Source: UBA3537 sp038106885
GTDB taxonomy: Bacteria; Bacteroidota; Bacteroidia; Flavobacteriales; Flavobacteriaceae
Direction of reading: 5' to 3'
Length of the DNA stretch: 21,784 nt
NCBI GenBank assembly: GCA_038106885.1
Contig: JAYNFX010000026.1
Coordinates: 1-21,784, forward strand
Under the pieces are notes generated by a model that saw only the letters and a program-made list of their open reading frames with translations, did no database searches and had not been told where the DNA came from. The translations under genes were made by a program, and so were the position numbers. This document shows positions 1 to 8,880 of the stretch, piece after piece (the first letter of the stretch is position 1; each line of letters opens with the position of its first letter).

Positions 1-2431
1 ACATTCTTTAAAGCATTTGATGGAAGTGTATCGTCCCATATGTAGATTTTAGGAGTTAATGAACCAGAATTAATATCATAGTTTCCTTCAAAAACATCTT
101 CATTAATTTTTAATTCATTAAGCCTAGCCCAAGAGTTATAAATTTCGTTTCTAATTGGGTTGTCTAGCCAATTATTTACCCACTGAGGTTGAGGTTTAGT
201 ATCTAGTTTACAATCTCCAGAAGTTGAATCATTGTTTGTATTTATACTGCCATCATTACATGTGAAAAGAGAATTTTCCATTCCTAATTCTCCAAAATGC
301 CATATCATTTTGGGCCCTGGAATTGTTAATGTAACAGCACCAAGAGCACTCATTCTTTCAAGAGCAGTATTTATATCCGTAATATCATAGTCACCATTAG
401 ATGCGCCATATTGAATATTGTTATACATCAATCGTTCTTCATCGTGACTCTCTGCATATCCAATAAGACGTTTTCCAATAAAATTTTGACTATTATGACC
501 CATTCCTGATATGTTACTATCACTAGAATACCCCATAGTTAATTGATTATATGGGCTTGTCATTTTACCCCACAATAAAATACCTTTACCTTCACCAATT
601 CTATAATCAGCCCATTCTTTTTGTTCTTGCTGACCTCCTAAATGTTCAAAAATTACATAATGATCTGGATCTAAACTCCAAGAATAATCGGCATATTCTT
701 TTAGTACAGCAACTCGATCGGCTCTATAGCTATTAGTACAGGAATCATCTCCTGATGAACATTCCTGAGTAAATCCCTTTGTAAGGTCCCAACGAAATCC
801 ATCAATCTTAAATTCTTCAATCCAGTGCTTAATAACACGTTTTGTATAATCTTTGGTTAAATCACTACTATGATTAAAATCTGAACCAACTCCATAACTA
901 TGAGTAGCTTCATAGTTAAAGTACGGATTATCTACGCTAGGTTCACCCCAACCATTATTATCTGGATCTTCCATCCACATTCTGACCATTGGATTTCTAC
1001 CAAATGCATGATTTAAGGCAATATCTAAAATAACCGCTATTCCGTTTTGATGACATAGATCAACGAGTTCTTTAAATTTATTTTCAGTTCCATAAAATTT
1101 ATCCAAAGCCATATGAAACGAAGGGTTATACCCCCAACTTTCATTTCCCTCGAATTCCATTACAGGCATTAACTCAATGGCATTAATATTTAAATCTTTA
1201 AAATAATCTATTTTATCAATTACATCTTGAAAATTTCGATCGCTATCAAAATCTCTAATCAAAAGTTCATATATTATTAAATCCTCTTTTAAAGGTTTTG
1301 TAAAGTCAGTTTCTTGCCAATTATAATCATCTTGGCCAGTTTGAAGAACAGTGACTTCACGCTCCTGCCCTTGAGGATAGTTCGGTAAATTAGGATATGA
1401 TTCTTCACTAATATAAGGATCATCAAAAGGAGAAAGTACAAGAGTCGAATAAGGGTCAGCAGTTTTAACNNNNNNNNNNNNNNNNNNNNNNNNNNNNNNN
1501 NNNNNNNNNNNNNNNNNNNNNNNNNNNNNNNNNNNNNNNNNNNNNNNNNNNNNNNNNNNNNNNNNNNNNAATTAGGATTTTTTTTCATTGCATATTCAGA
1601 TCCAGGATTCCAACCATTAAAACTACCGGCTACATACACAAAGTCTTTTAACGGTGCGTTTAAAACCAAAAAAGCTTTTGTAGGATCGTCAATATCGTAA
1701 TTTATTCCTTCCTCTAGGTTTTCAGGAATTGTTTGTTCAATTGTAGCATTAACATAAATAGTGAAATTTTTAGTAACACTACTAGAACCTTGAGTAATAA
1801 CCAAAGAACATTGTTTATTTTCTGTTATATTACTTATAAATGAACTTTGATAAAAAGTTGTTCCATTAACAACATGATAACTGTTTCCATTAATAAAAAG
1901 TTCATAGTTTGCTGGACCGTTTGTATTTTGAGCTAAAATTTGAGTTTGACCTCCCATCTCAACTATAACAACATCACCATCATTAGGGTTAATCATTGTT
2001 ACTTGAAAAGCACCAATATTTAGGAAGAAATCGCTGCAGCCATTGTCTTTTAGTTCTTGTGATCCGTCTTCAGAACGGAAAACTAACCCCATTTTTGTAA
2101 CCGTGCTAACCTGTGATGGAGTTAAATTATAATATTCTTCTGGAATAAAAGTTATACTCCAAGTACCATCTCCGTTATCACTCATTTCACCAACACCATC
2201 GTCCATTCCCCAATTTCCAACAACATTATAACCCCAAGGATCAGAATCATCTCCAACTCCTGAATGTAAATATACTTTATTTGGAGAATTCATACCATTA
2301 CAATTAGACTCATCACTATTTATATCAACAGTTATAGTAATGGTTTGATCTACTTCAATAGTTGAAGGATCAGTTGTAATTTGACTAAAACTGAGTAATG
2401 GAAAAATAAATACAATTATGAAATTTCTCAT
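1..2431 (-). CDS. Secreted GH13 alpha-amylase with N-terminal carbohydrate-binding domains (3' end outside window, internal gap)
   Basis: This is an endo-acting alpha-glucan hydrolase, probably exported to the cell surface or medium. It starts at 2431 with a type I signal peptide (about 17 residues, ending LLSFSQ). A beta-rich N-terminal domain follows, then a CBM48/E-set-like segment with YVAGSFNGWNPG just before the gap at 1470-1569. After the gap the correct frame resumes with GTT at 1469 and stays open to base 1. It carries DLIIYELLIRDF and the four GH13 motifs: DIALNH (Asp codon 1023-1025), GFRWDLTK (nucleophile Asp 786-788), VIFEHLGG (acid/base Glu 645-647) and ESHDEE (Asp 441-443). A literal 100-base gap breaks the frame; the true gap must be 2 modulo 3. 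The C-terminus, where a type IX secretion signal might lie, is outside the window. It is the last visible gene of the susCDE operon. The family call is secure; exact specificity is not. Confidence 0.93.
1470..1569. other. Assembly gap, 100 N
   Basis: Exactly 100 N lie inside the GH13 gene, between the CBM48-like strand and the start of the catalytic domain. The flanks do not resemble each other. Reading frame on the two sides requires a true length of 2 modulo 3, so 100 is a placeholder. The missing peptide is probably the rest of the CBM48-like domain, a few tens of residues. Confidence 0.98.
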
Positions 2432-2457
2432 ATTTTTTGGGTTCTTTTAAAACAATA

Positions 2458-2485
2458 GTGGGAACTGAATAATTTCAATTCCCAC
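2458..2485 (-). terminator. 12-bp hairpin between susE and the GH13 gene (terminator, attenuator or processing stem)
   Basis: On the minus strand, GTGGGAATTGAA and TTCAGTTCCCAC surround an ATTA loop. The stem has 12 pairs, one of them a G-U wobble on the minus-strand RNA; the same position is an A-C mismatch on the plus strand, so the structure fits a minus-strand transcript. It is followed by TATTGTTTT, a weak T-rich run, and ends 26 bases before the amylase start codon. It could reduce readthrough from susE into the amylase or stabilise the upstream mRNA. The rest of 2432-2580 is AT-rich and shows no clear promoter. Confidence 0.55.
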
Positions 2486-2580
2486 ATAATTCAAATATTT
2501 AATTCAAAAACATATTGCTAATTAATTTTATTTAAAATCATATTTGCAACTTTATTGGCTGTTAAAGTATTATAATTAAC

Positions 2581-3929
2581 TTAATCAATTGATATTGTTT
2601 TATTATTAGTATCTAATGTTAAATTATAAACTCCGGATGTTCCAACAAATGCAAAGTTATTATCTCCATCTTGTGCATCAACAAAATTACTATCAATAGT
2701 ATAGCCTTCATCTACGTACCAAGGATAATTTCTTCCAGAAGCCCAATCGCCTTCAGAAGTAAAAAATCTAAAATTATTATCAGCACCACCATTGTTTTGA
2801 AGATTTACTGGACCATAATAAACGCCTTCTCCAGCACAAAATAATTCAACAGGAGTCGCCCATCCCCATCCAGCATCAGGAACTCCTGCTCCAACAAGAT
2901 AAAGAATTTCAAATTCACATGTACCTATTGATTGAGGTTCACTTAATGTGATTGTTTTTGAAACAGTATTTACCTCTATGTGATAAAACCCTGTTACTCC
3001 AACAAATGCGAAATTATTATCACCATCTTGAGCATCTACAAAGTTCTGATCAATGGTATAACCTTCATTTTGATAATGTGGAAAATTCAATCCAGAACCC
3101 CAATCACCCTCAGAGGTGAACATTCTAAAATTATTATCAGCTCCTCCGTTATTTTGGAAATTTACATTTGCAGAGTAAATATTATCTCCGTTACATCCAA
3201 GTCTTACTGGAGAAGTCCAACCCCAACCAGCATCAGGAACTCCTGCTCCAACAANNNNNNNNNNNNNNNNNNNNNNNNNNNNNNNNNNNNNNNNNNNNNN
3301 NNNNNNNNNNNNNNNNNNNNNNNNNNNNNNNNNNNNNNNNNNNNNNNNNNNNNNAGTCTTACTGGAGAAGTCCAACCCCAACCAGCATCAGGAACTCCTG
3401 CTCCAACAAGCCATAATTCATCTAAATCACAAATTGGTCCACTCCCAGCTGCCTCTGGCAACATTAAATTTATCATTACAACATTACTGAATAATTCTTC
3501 GGCTGCGCCTGTACCCACTGTAGCTCTGACTCTAAAAGCTACACTACCACTATCGGGTTCTGGAGTTGATGGATCATTATCCAATCCTGCCTCAGCAGCA
3601 TATCCAAGCATGTCACCAATACTGATGTCGTAATAATTATTTGAAGTAGAACCTACAATATCTGAATCAGAAAAATCACCATTGATGGACTTTTGCAGTT
3701 CATAATTTATATTCGTTTCAATATTGAAATTTGCATCATCCCATGTGAAGCGTTCTCCCAAATTTCCAGACGTTGCTGGAGTTAGTACGTATGTATCCAG
3801 AAAACTGTTGCTAAACATAAATTCTCCGGTTGGTGACGCTACATATGTTATATCAGCATCGTCGTCGAGACATGAGTTAAAACTTATGACTCCAATAAAT
3901 ATTAGTATTGTTAATTTTATTTTATTCAT
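2581..3929 (-). CDS. susE: SusE/SusF-like outer-membrane alpha-glucan-binding lipoprotein (internal gap)
   Basis: This is a surface lipoprotein that binds alpha-glucan beside SusC/SusD. The start at 3929 is preferred over the ATG at 3959, because it lies 13 bases after the susD stop and gives a proper lipoprotein signal (MNKIKLTILI..., Cys20). Residues about 25-160 form a SusE-type N-terminal domain. Two tandem binding domains of about 110 residues follow, each with LVGAGVPDAGWGW, NNGGADNNFR, FTSEGDW, GYTID and DAQDGDNNFAFVG. The gap at 3255-3354 falls at the start of the first repeat. Its two flanks are the same 55 bases; if they are merged, the gene becomes 398 codons in frame (397 residues), close to the size of Bacteroides SusE. 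With the 100 N kept, the frame breaks. The family call rests on domain pattern and position after susD. SusE and SusF cannot be told apart from sequence alone. Confidence 0.88.
2584..2904 (-). repeat. Second SusE/F-type binding-domain repeat of the SusE protein
   Basis: This is the C-terminal copy of a tandem protein repeat. It shares LVGAGVPDAGWGW, NNGGADNNFR, FTSEGDW, GYTID and DAQDGDNNFAFVG with the copy at about 2935-3254. About 29 bases around the GVPDAG codons are identical in DNA between the two copies. The rest has diverged, for example ELFCAGEGVYYG here against RLGCNGDNIYSA in the other copy. Confidence 0.85.
2935..3254 (-). repeat. First SusE/F-type binding-domain repeat of the SusE protein
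   Basis: This is the N-terminal copy of the tandem binding domain and is broken by the adjacent gap. It reads through NNFRMFTSEGDW and ends in a strand containing KTITLS. Its 5' part is the 55-base sequence that occurs again on the other side of the gap. Confidence 0.83.
3200..3409. repeat. Identical 55-base sequence on both sides of the assembly gap (3200-3254 and 3355-3409)
   Basis: Bases 3200-3254 and 3355-3409 are identical over 55 positions and directly abut the N run. Both encode VGAGVPDAGWGWTSPVR. A shared end of exactly 55 bases is what a de Bruijn assembler with k = 55 leaves when two contigs meet at a branching node. The duplication is therefore probably an assembly artefact, or else marks a collapsed extra repeat unit. 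Confidence 0.9.
3255..3354. other. Assembly gap, 100 N, within susE
   Basis: Exactly 100 N separate two identical 55-base ends. Kept at face value, it destroys the susE frame. Removing the gap and merging the 55-base ends restores a continuous 397-residue protein. The real gap may have zero length. Confidence 0.98.
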
Positions 3930-3942
3930 GATCTTAAATATT

Positions 3943-5841
3943 TTAGTTATATCCTTCATTTTGTTGTAGGTTAGGGTTTACGATTATTGATGATTGAGGT
4001 ATTGGAAATAAATTTCTAAATTCATCAGTACCAATACCGCCAGGTTGATTAGCTTTAAATGGCCAAAGATAGTTTCCTGAAGTAAAATATCCATATCGAA
4101 CTAAGTCTGTTCGCCTTTGTCCTTCCCAATATAATTCCCTTGAACGCTCATCAAGTATAAAGTCAAGAGTCAATTCTGAAGAAGTAATATTACTACCACT
4201 ACTACCATATGCTCTAGTAATTAGCTCGTTGATTTTATTAGTTGCATAATTTAAATCACCACCACCACCACGAAGTGTAGCTTCAGCATAATTTAAATAA
4301 ATCTCTGCCAATCGAATTAAAGCTAAATCCGTATCTACAAAGTTTCCAGATGAGTCAACTCCTTGATTTCCGTTTGAATCAATATTTCTAAACTTTGTTA
4401 TTGCATATCCATTATTAAATGGAGGAATATTCTCAATTTCTAGACTTTGTCCGTCAGTATAGAACATACCTCTCCTATCAGATTCAGGTAAAACTTCTGT
4501 TAAACTATAAGTAAGCATATTCAAATCCAGTACAACATGATAGACTCCATCATATGGTATTTGAATATTTGCACCTCCTGGTTCAATTGAACCATCAGCA
4601 TCATTGTCTCCATAATTAACACCCCAGTCCTCATTGAATCTAAACTTCATTTGATTTCCTAATAGAGAAGCATACAATTCATAAACATTTGAACTGGTTT
4701 CATACATTTCCATATCTGGTCCGTCCCATGAATTGGAAGTTGCATCTCCAACTAAGCCCCAATCAGAAAGTGATCCATTGAGAGTAGAATTTAATGACTC
4801 AACATCTACATCACCAACAGGAAATTTGTTAACTAAATTTTTTGTGGTCCTGATACCACCCCATCCTCCATTAACTCCAAATTCATTGGGAGGCATTGTT
4901 CCACCTATTGCAGCATGTACAAGAAATGTAGTACCACCATAAGTTTGTGAATTTAAACCATCAAAATTTGCAGTGAATATGAATTCGTTTTGAGCTCCGT
5001 TGGTATCATTGTCAGCTAAAAATAATTCATCATAAGCAGTACCATTTCCATTAGCATCATTGTTATTAATCATGTATGTAGAGCTCATAACAAGATTTGA
5101 ATAATTTACACAATCACTGTAGCGTGGAGTTCCAGTCCAAACTTCAGCATTTAAATATAACTTAGACAATAATGCCCATGCAGCTACTTGATCTACTCTT
5201 CCATATTCGTTAGATCCACTTGGCAACAAATTATCGATAATATCCAACAATTCATTTTCAACAAAATTAAATAATTCAGTTCTTGAACTCTGTTGTGGTA
5301 AATCAGTTGAAATGTTAGTACTCAACGGAACATTTCCAAATAGATCTATCAAATTATAATAAGCAAATGCTCTCAAAAATCGAGCTTCGGCAATATATAT
5401 TGGTACAACATCACCAGAAAGATTTGAAGCATTAGAAATAAATGAATTACAGAATGACACCTCTTGGGCCAATCGATTATACATAGCTTCTGTAAAGTCA
5501 TTATTAGATGACCAGTACATTCCATGAAGGTCAGGTAACCCAGGGTCACCCCAGCCTACTACAGCATGGTCGGTTGTAAGCTCATTTAAATTAAATAACA
5601 TTCTCGTAAACTGAGAAAATCCCTCATCAATATCAGCTATATCAGGTTGCCCTGCAGGTCCATTTTGACCAGTTAAAGCTAAACTTGCATATAGCTTTGC
5701 AAGTGCACTTTTTGCTTCTAGTGCATCAATAAAAACATTTTCCTCAGTGAAACTGTCTGGGTCTGTTGGCGCCTGATCAAGGTCGTCATGACAGGAAATA
5801 AATCCCAAACAAATCATTAATAATAAAATTATTTTTTTCAT
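3943..5841 (-). CDS. susD: SusD/RagB-family starch-binding lipoprotein with an inserted SusE/F-type domain
   Basis: This is the surface lipoprotein that caps the SusC channel and delivers alpha-glucan. It has a lipoprotein signal with Cys17 (MICLGFISC), then the SusD N-terminal region: DLDQAP, WSSNNDFTEAMYNRLAQEV and YIAEARFLRAFAYYNLIDLFGNVPL at about 148-173. The SusD C-terminal region follows: DLALIRLAEIYLNYAEA, then LDERSRELYWEGQRRTDLVRYG, ending FPIPQSSIIVNPNLQQNEGYN. At 632 residues it is longer than the roughly 530-550 usual for SusD. The excess lies at about 354-452, where a complete module of the SusE/F type splits the normal VNKFPVGD...DRRGMFYTDGQ sequence. It starts 11 bases after susC stops and is certainly co-transcribed with it. 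The identity is secure; the insertion is clear from the sequence but its role is inferred. Confidence 0.96.
   Translation of the reverse strand: MKKIILLLMICLGFISCHDDLDQAPTDPDSFTEENVFIDALEAKSALAKLYASLALTGQNGPAGQPDIADIDEGFSQFTRMLFNLNELTTDHAVVGWGDPGLPDLHGMYWSSNNDFTEAMYNRLAQEVSFCNSFISNASNLSGDVVPIYIAEARFLRAFAYYNLIDLFGNVPLSTNISTDLPQQSSRTELFNFVENELLDIIDNLLPSGSNEYGRVDQVAAWALLSKLYLNAEVWTGTPRYSDCVNYSNLVMSSTYMINNNDANGNGTAYDELFLADNDTNGAQNEFIFTANFDGLNSQTYGGTTFLVHAAIGGTMPPNEFGVNGGWGGIRTTKNLVNKFPVGDVDVESLNSTLNGSLSDWGLVGDATSNSWDGPDMEMYETSSNVYELYASLLGNQMKFRFNEDWGVNYGDNDADGSIEPGGANIQIPYDGVYHVVLDLNMLTYSLTEVLPESDRRGMFYTDGQSLEIENIPPFNNGYAITKFRNIDSNGNQGVDSSGNFVDTDLALIRLAEIYLNYAEATLRGGGGDLNYATNKINELITRAYGSSGSNITSSELTLDFILDERSRELYWEGQRRTDLVRYGYFTSGNYLWPFKANQPGGIGTDEFRNLFPIPQSSIIVNPNLQQNEGYN
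4486..4782 (-). other. SusE/SusF-type carbohydrate-binding module inserted in SusD (residues about 354-452)
   Basis: The segment opens with WGLVGDATSNSWDGPDMEMY and continues with ELYASLLGNQMKFRFNEDW, VNYGDN, DGSIEPGGANI and GVYHVVLDLNMLTYSL. This order (WGLVGDAT...W, KFRFN.DW..NYG, GGANI, G.Y.V.LDL..LTY) is the signature of the C-terminal repeats of SusE/SusF proteins. Sequence before it (NKFPVGD) and after it (DRRGMFYTDG) joins into an ordinary SusD. It is not a close copy of the SusE repeats in this locus, so it is not a recent duplication from them. Confidence 0.8.
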
Positions 5842-5852
5842 ATCTGTTATTT

Positions 5853-8759
5853 TTAAAAGTCAATATTTACACCAAATACAAATGATTGTGGTCTTGGATA
5901 AAAGTTATTATCAATACCTCCAAAAATTTCTGGATCCAAACCTTCGTAATCGGTTATAGTTAATACATTTTGAATAGAGCCATACAGTCTGTAAGTTACA
6001 TCGTTGTCATTGAAAGTATATCCTAATGTTATGTTATCAATCTTAAAAAACGAAGCCTCTTTGACATAGTGAGAACTTAATAAATTATTTTCAGTAATAT
6101 TTTCAAAACCGGTTACCAAATAATCTGAATGAAGATTTGTGAGTATAGAGTTTTCAGTTGCTCTTCTTTGATAAGCAGTACTAGATGCCACATTGTCATA
6201 AGCATAATTTCCCAAGCTTGCTCTTGAAACCATAACAAAATCCCAATTCTTGTAACTTATGTTTGTATTTAATCCCATAGTTATATCAGCAAAAGGAGAC
6301 TTATAAAAAAACTTATCATTGTCGTTAATGATATTGTCACCATTTCTATCAACGTAAGCACCTTCAATAGGATTTCCATCGCCATCATAAACTTGTTGTA
6401 AAACAAAGAAACTGTTTGGAACTTGACCTTGTGTTTGTAGTTGAACATTATTTCCTACACCCCCACTGATTCCACCAGTTGGTTGATCAAAGGGCAAGTA
6501 AGTAATTGTATTATCATTGAATGCTAGATTATATCCTAAAGACCATTCAAGTTCATCATTTGATATTGGAGTGACATTTAACATTAACTCCAATCCTTTA
6601 TTTTCCATGTCGCCAATGTTTTTATCAACTCTATTTCCAAAGTTTGTGAATGGGTCAACTGATGAAAAAGCAATTAAATCTTTTGTTTCTCTAACATAAG
6701 CATTAATAGATCCTGAAATTCGATTATCTAATAAAGCAAAATCTAAACCAACGTTTGTTGTTCTTCCAATTTCCCAACGTAAATCCTCATTTAATGGTTC
6801 TGGACGGTATGTTTGATAAAATGAATTACCAAATTGATAATTTGCAGTAGATGTACTTCCAGTATATCGTGTTAAAAATCTATAATCTCCGAGTCCATTA
6901 ACATTTCCAACTTCTCCGTAGCCAACTCTAAGCTTTAACTCATTGAAAAAATCACCACTCATGAAGCTCTCGTTATGGATATTCCAAGCAGCTGCAACAG
7001 ATGGAAAGTATCCCCAACGGTCATCTGGGTTTAATTTTGAAGATGCATCAGCTCTTAAAGTAGCTGTCAAAAGATATTTACCTTTATAATCATAATTTAA
7101 TCTCCCAAAGTAAGACAGTAATACATTTCTTGATTCATCAATAAATTCAAAATCGTTACCGTCTTCTTCAGCCTCGCTATCGTAACTGTAATTATTAAAT
7201 TCAAATAATTGGTATGAATGACCAGCAACAGCAGTTAAATTATGAACATCATTAAATGAGTTTTTATAAGTAAGATAAAAATCAAATAATGAATTTGTAG
7301 CTTCATTTTTAAACCTACTTAGTGAACCATCGAATGTTGGATCTGATGTTGGCATTAGTTCAGAAGTGATATTTCTACCGCTACCAATACTCTGATCAAT
7401 TCCGATCTTCATACTAGCTGTTAATTCTTTTAAAGTTGGGAAAGTATAATCAAAATTAGCACTTGAAACAACTCTACTTACTCTTGTTTTGTCTTCAGTT
7501 AAGTTTAATAATGCCATTGGATTAGTAGGAGCAAGATTAAATTGACTGCCTGTAGTTTGATCAATCCATGAATGATAACCTCCATATGGGGATGATTCGT
7601 CAAAAACATTCTGTGTAGGATCGTATGAAATAGCATTTCCAATTGCCCCTCTGTTGGCGAAAGTATTTCTAGTGAAAGAATACAAAGTATTAAAACTCAT
7701 TTTTAAATTTCCGTCCCAAGCAGTAGGTTTAAAGTTGATTGAAGCTGTTTTTCTCTCAAAATTATCACCCTTTAATATTCCATCATGATCTGATAAACCT
7801 AATGAAAATCTCAAAGGCATTCCACTTACAACTCCAGCACCACTTATAGAGTAATCCTGCCCAATAGCGGTATTGTAAATTTCGTCTTGCCAATCAGTAT
7901 TTGAACTTCCTAGTCGATTAATTGCATCACTGTCTTCAGTTGAATTAACTAGATCTGCAAATTGATTTGCGCTTAAGACATCTACTTGATCAATAGCAGT
8001 GTGAGTTGTAGAAGATACGTTAAGATTAAATTTAAAATCTTCCGATCTACCTGACTTGGTAGTAACTATTATAACTCCGTTAGCTCCACGTGATCCATAT
8101 ATAGCTGTTGCGGAAGCATCCTTTAAAACAACCATACTTTCAATATCATTAGGATTAATCAAGTTTAATGGATTTCTTGATCCACCAACACCTCCATCAT
8201 TTAATGGAATACCATCAACTACAAAAAGAGGATTACTAGACAGACTTAATGATCCATTACCACGGATTCTAATTATCTGTCCATCACCAGGCGCTCCACT
8301 TCCAGAGGTTACAGAAACACCTGCAATTTTACCCATAATTAATTGTTGGGCTGATACTAAAGGACCCTGATTGAAATCTTCAGACTTAATTAAATCTGCA
8401 GCACCAGTTAAATCTTCTTTTTTAACACTACCATAACCAATTAAAACAACTTCATCTAATGCTGAAGCATCCTCAATCATTATAATATTTAATTGAGATT
8501 GACCATTATATGTTACTTCTTGTGTAGTAAAACCAACATAAGAAAAAACTATAATATCTCCATTTTGAGCAGATATTTGGTAGTTCCCATCAAAGTCGGT
8601 AGTTGTCCCAGTACTAGTGCCTTTGATTAGCACGTTAACACCAGGAAGTGGAAGTCCACTTTGCTGTTCACTAACTGTTCCTGAAGTTATGGATTGTGCA
8701 AGCGCTAATGCAGGCAATAACATAACCGAGAACAATAAGCTTTTGATTGTCTTTTTCAT
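5853..8759 (-). CDS. susC: SusC/RagA-family TonB-dependent outer-membrane transporter
   Basis: This TonB-dependent outer-membrane channel imports malto-oligosaccharides using energy from the inner membrane through TonB/ExbBD. The 968 residues comprise a type I signal peptide (about 1-22, ending LPALALAQ), a carboxypeptidase-D-regulatory-like domain (about 24-98; GLPLPGVNVLIKGTSTGTTTDFDGNY), a TonB-box-like stretch at 101-110 (LDEVVLIGYG), a plug domain (about 115-236; LFVVDGIPLN, VLKDASATAIYGSRGANGVI) and a barrel ending in the aromatic FVFGVNIDF. All are standard for SusC and the gene appears intact. It is the first gene of the minus-strand operon, with susD 11 bases downstream. The first residue follows a 264-base shared intergenic region with the regulator. 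Substrate is inferred from the locus. Confidence 0.97.
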   Translation of the reverse strand: MKKTIKSLLFSVMLLPALALAQSITSGTVSEQQSGLPLPGVNVLIKGTSTGTTTDFDGNYQISAQNGDIIVFSYVGFTTQEVTYNGQSQLNIIMIEDASALDEVVLIGYGSVKKEDLTGAADLIKSEDFNQGPLVSAQQLIMGKIAGVSVTSGSGAPGDGQIIRIRGNGSLSLSSNPLFVVDGIPLNDGGVGGSRNPLNLINPNDIESMVVLKDASATAIYGSRGANGVIIVTTKSGRSEDFKFNLNVSSTTHTAIDQVDVLSANQFADLVNSTEDSDAINRLGSSNTDWQDEIYNTAIGQDYSISGAGVVSGMPLRFSLGLSDHDGILKGDNFERKTASINFKPTAWDGNLKMSFNTLYSFTRNTFANRGAIGNAISYDPTQNVFDESSPYGGYHSWIDQTTGSQFNLAPTNPMALLNLTEDKTRVSRVVSSANFDYTFPTLKELTASMKIGIDQSIGSGRNITSELMPTSDPTFDGSLSRFKNEATNSLFDFYLTYKNSFNDVHNLTAVAGHSYQLFEFNNYSYDSEAEEDGNDFEFIDESRNVLLSYFGRLNYDYKGKYLLTATLRADASSKLNPDDRWGYFPSVAAAWNIHNESFMSGDFFNELKLRVGYGEVGNVNGLGDYRFLTRYTGSTSTANYQFGNSFYQTYRPEPLNEDLRWEIGRTTNVGLDFALLDNRISGSINAYVRETKDLIAFSSVDPFTNFGNRVDKNIGDMENKGLELMLNVTPISNDELEWSLGYNLAFNDNTITYLPFDQPTGGISGGVGNNVQLQTQGQVPNSFFVLQQVYDGDGNPIEGAYVDRNGDNIINDNDKFFYKSPFADITMGLNTNISYKNWDFVMVSRASLGNYAYDNVASSTAYQRRATENSILTNLHSDYLVTGFENITENNLLSSHYVKEASFFKIDNITLGYTFNDNDVTYRLYGSIQNVLTITDYEGLDPEIFGGIDNNFYPRPQSFVFGVNIDF

Positions 8760-8798
8760 ACAATAATTTTAGTTAGACTAGTTTTATTTTTTATACTG

Positions 8799-8816
8799 CT
8801 TACAGTTTTTCTTTTC
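8799..8816 (+). promoter_or_regulatory. 18-base element, copy 1, upstream of susC
   Basis: CTTACAGTTTTTCTTTTC occurs here, 40-57 bases upstream of the susC start, and identically at 10116-10133 upstream of the MFS gene. An exact 18-base match between two short regulatory regions is unlikely by chance even in AT-rich DNA. It sits in opposite orientations relative to the two operons, which fits a protein-binding DNA site better than an RNA element. Confidence 0.55.
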
Positions 8817-8880
8817 GTTGCTAATTTATGTTTTTAGTATTTCATTAACAATTTTAAAAATCAACTACAACGTTTGCGTG

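Noticed and set aside
1289..1469. C-terminal tail of the amylase read in the frame set by counting the N run as 100
   Set aside because: It is a low-complexity, leucine-rich shadow; another frame of the same bases gives a perfect GH13 domain.
2521..2580. In-frame 20-codon stretch right after the susE stop, as a possible readthrough extension
   Set aside because: It is short and AT-rich, has no recognisable motif, and the preceding repeat ends naturally at its last strand; chance is the simplest explanation.
3930..3959. Upstream ATG at 3959 as the susE start
   Set aside because: It would overlap the susD stop and put ten polar residues before a typical lipoprotein signal; the ATG at 3929 gives the normal signal length with Cys20.
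3724..3969. Plus-strand open frame antisense to the 5' end of susE
   Set aside because: It mirrors the lipoprotein signal region and has no support as a gene.
4733..8370. Plus-strand open frames antisense to susD and susC
   Set aside because: They lie wholly within secure genes on the other strand, have unnatural composition and no family features.
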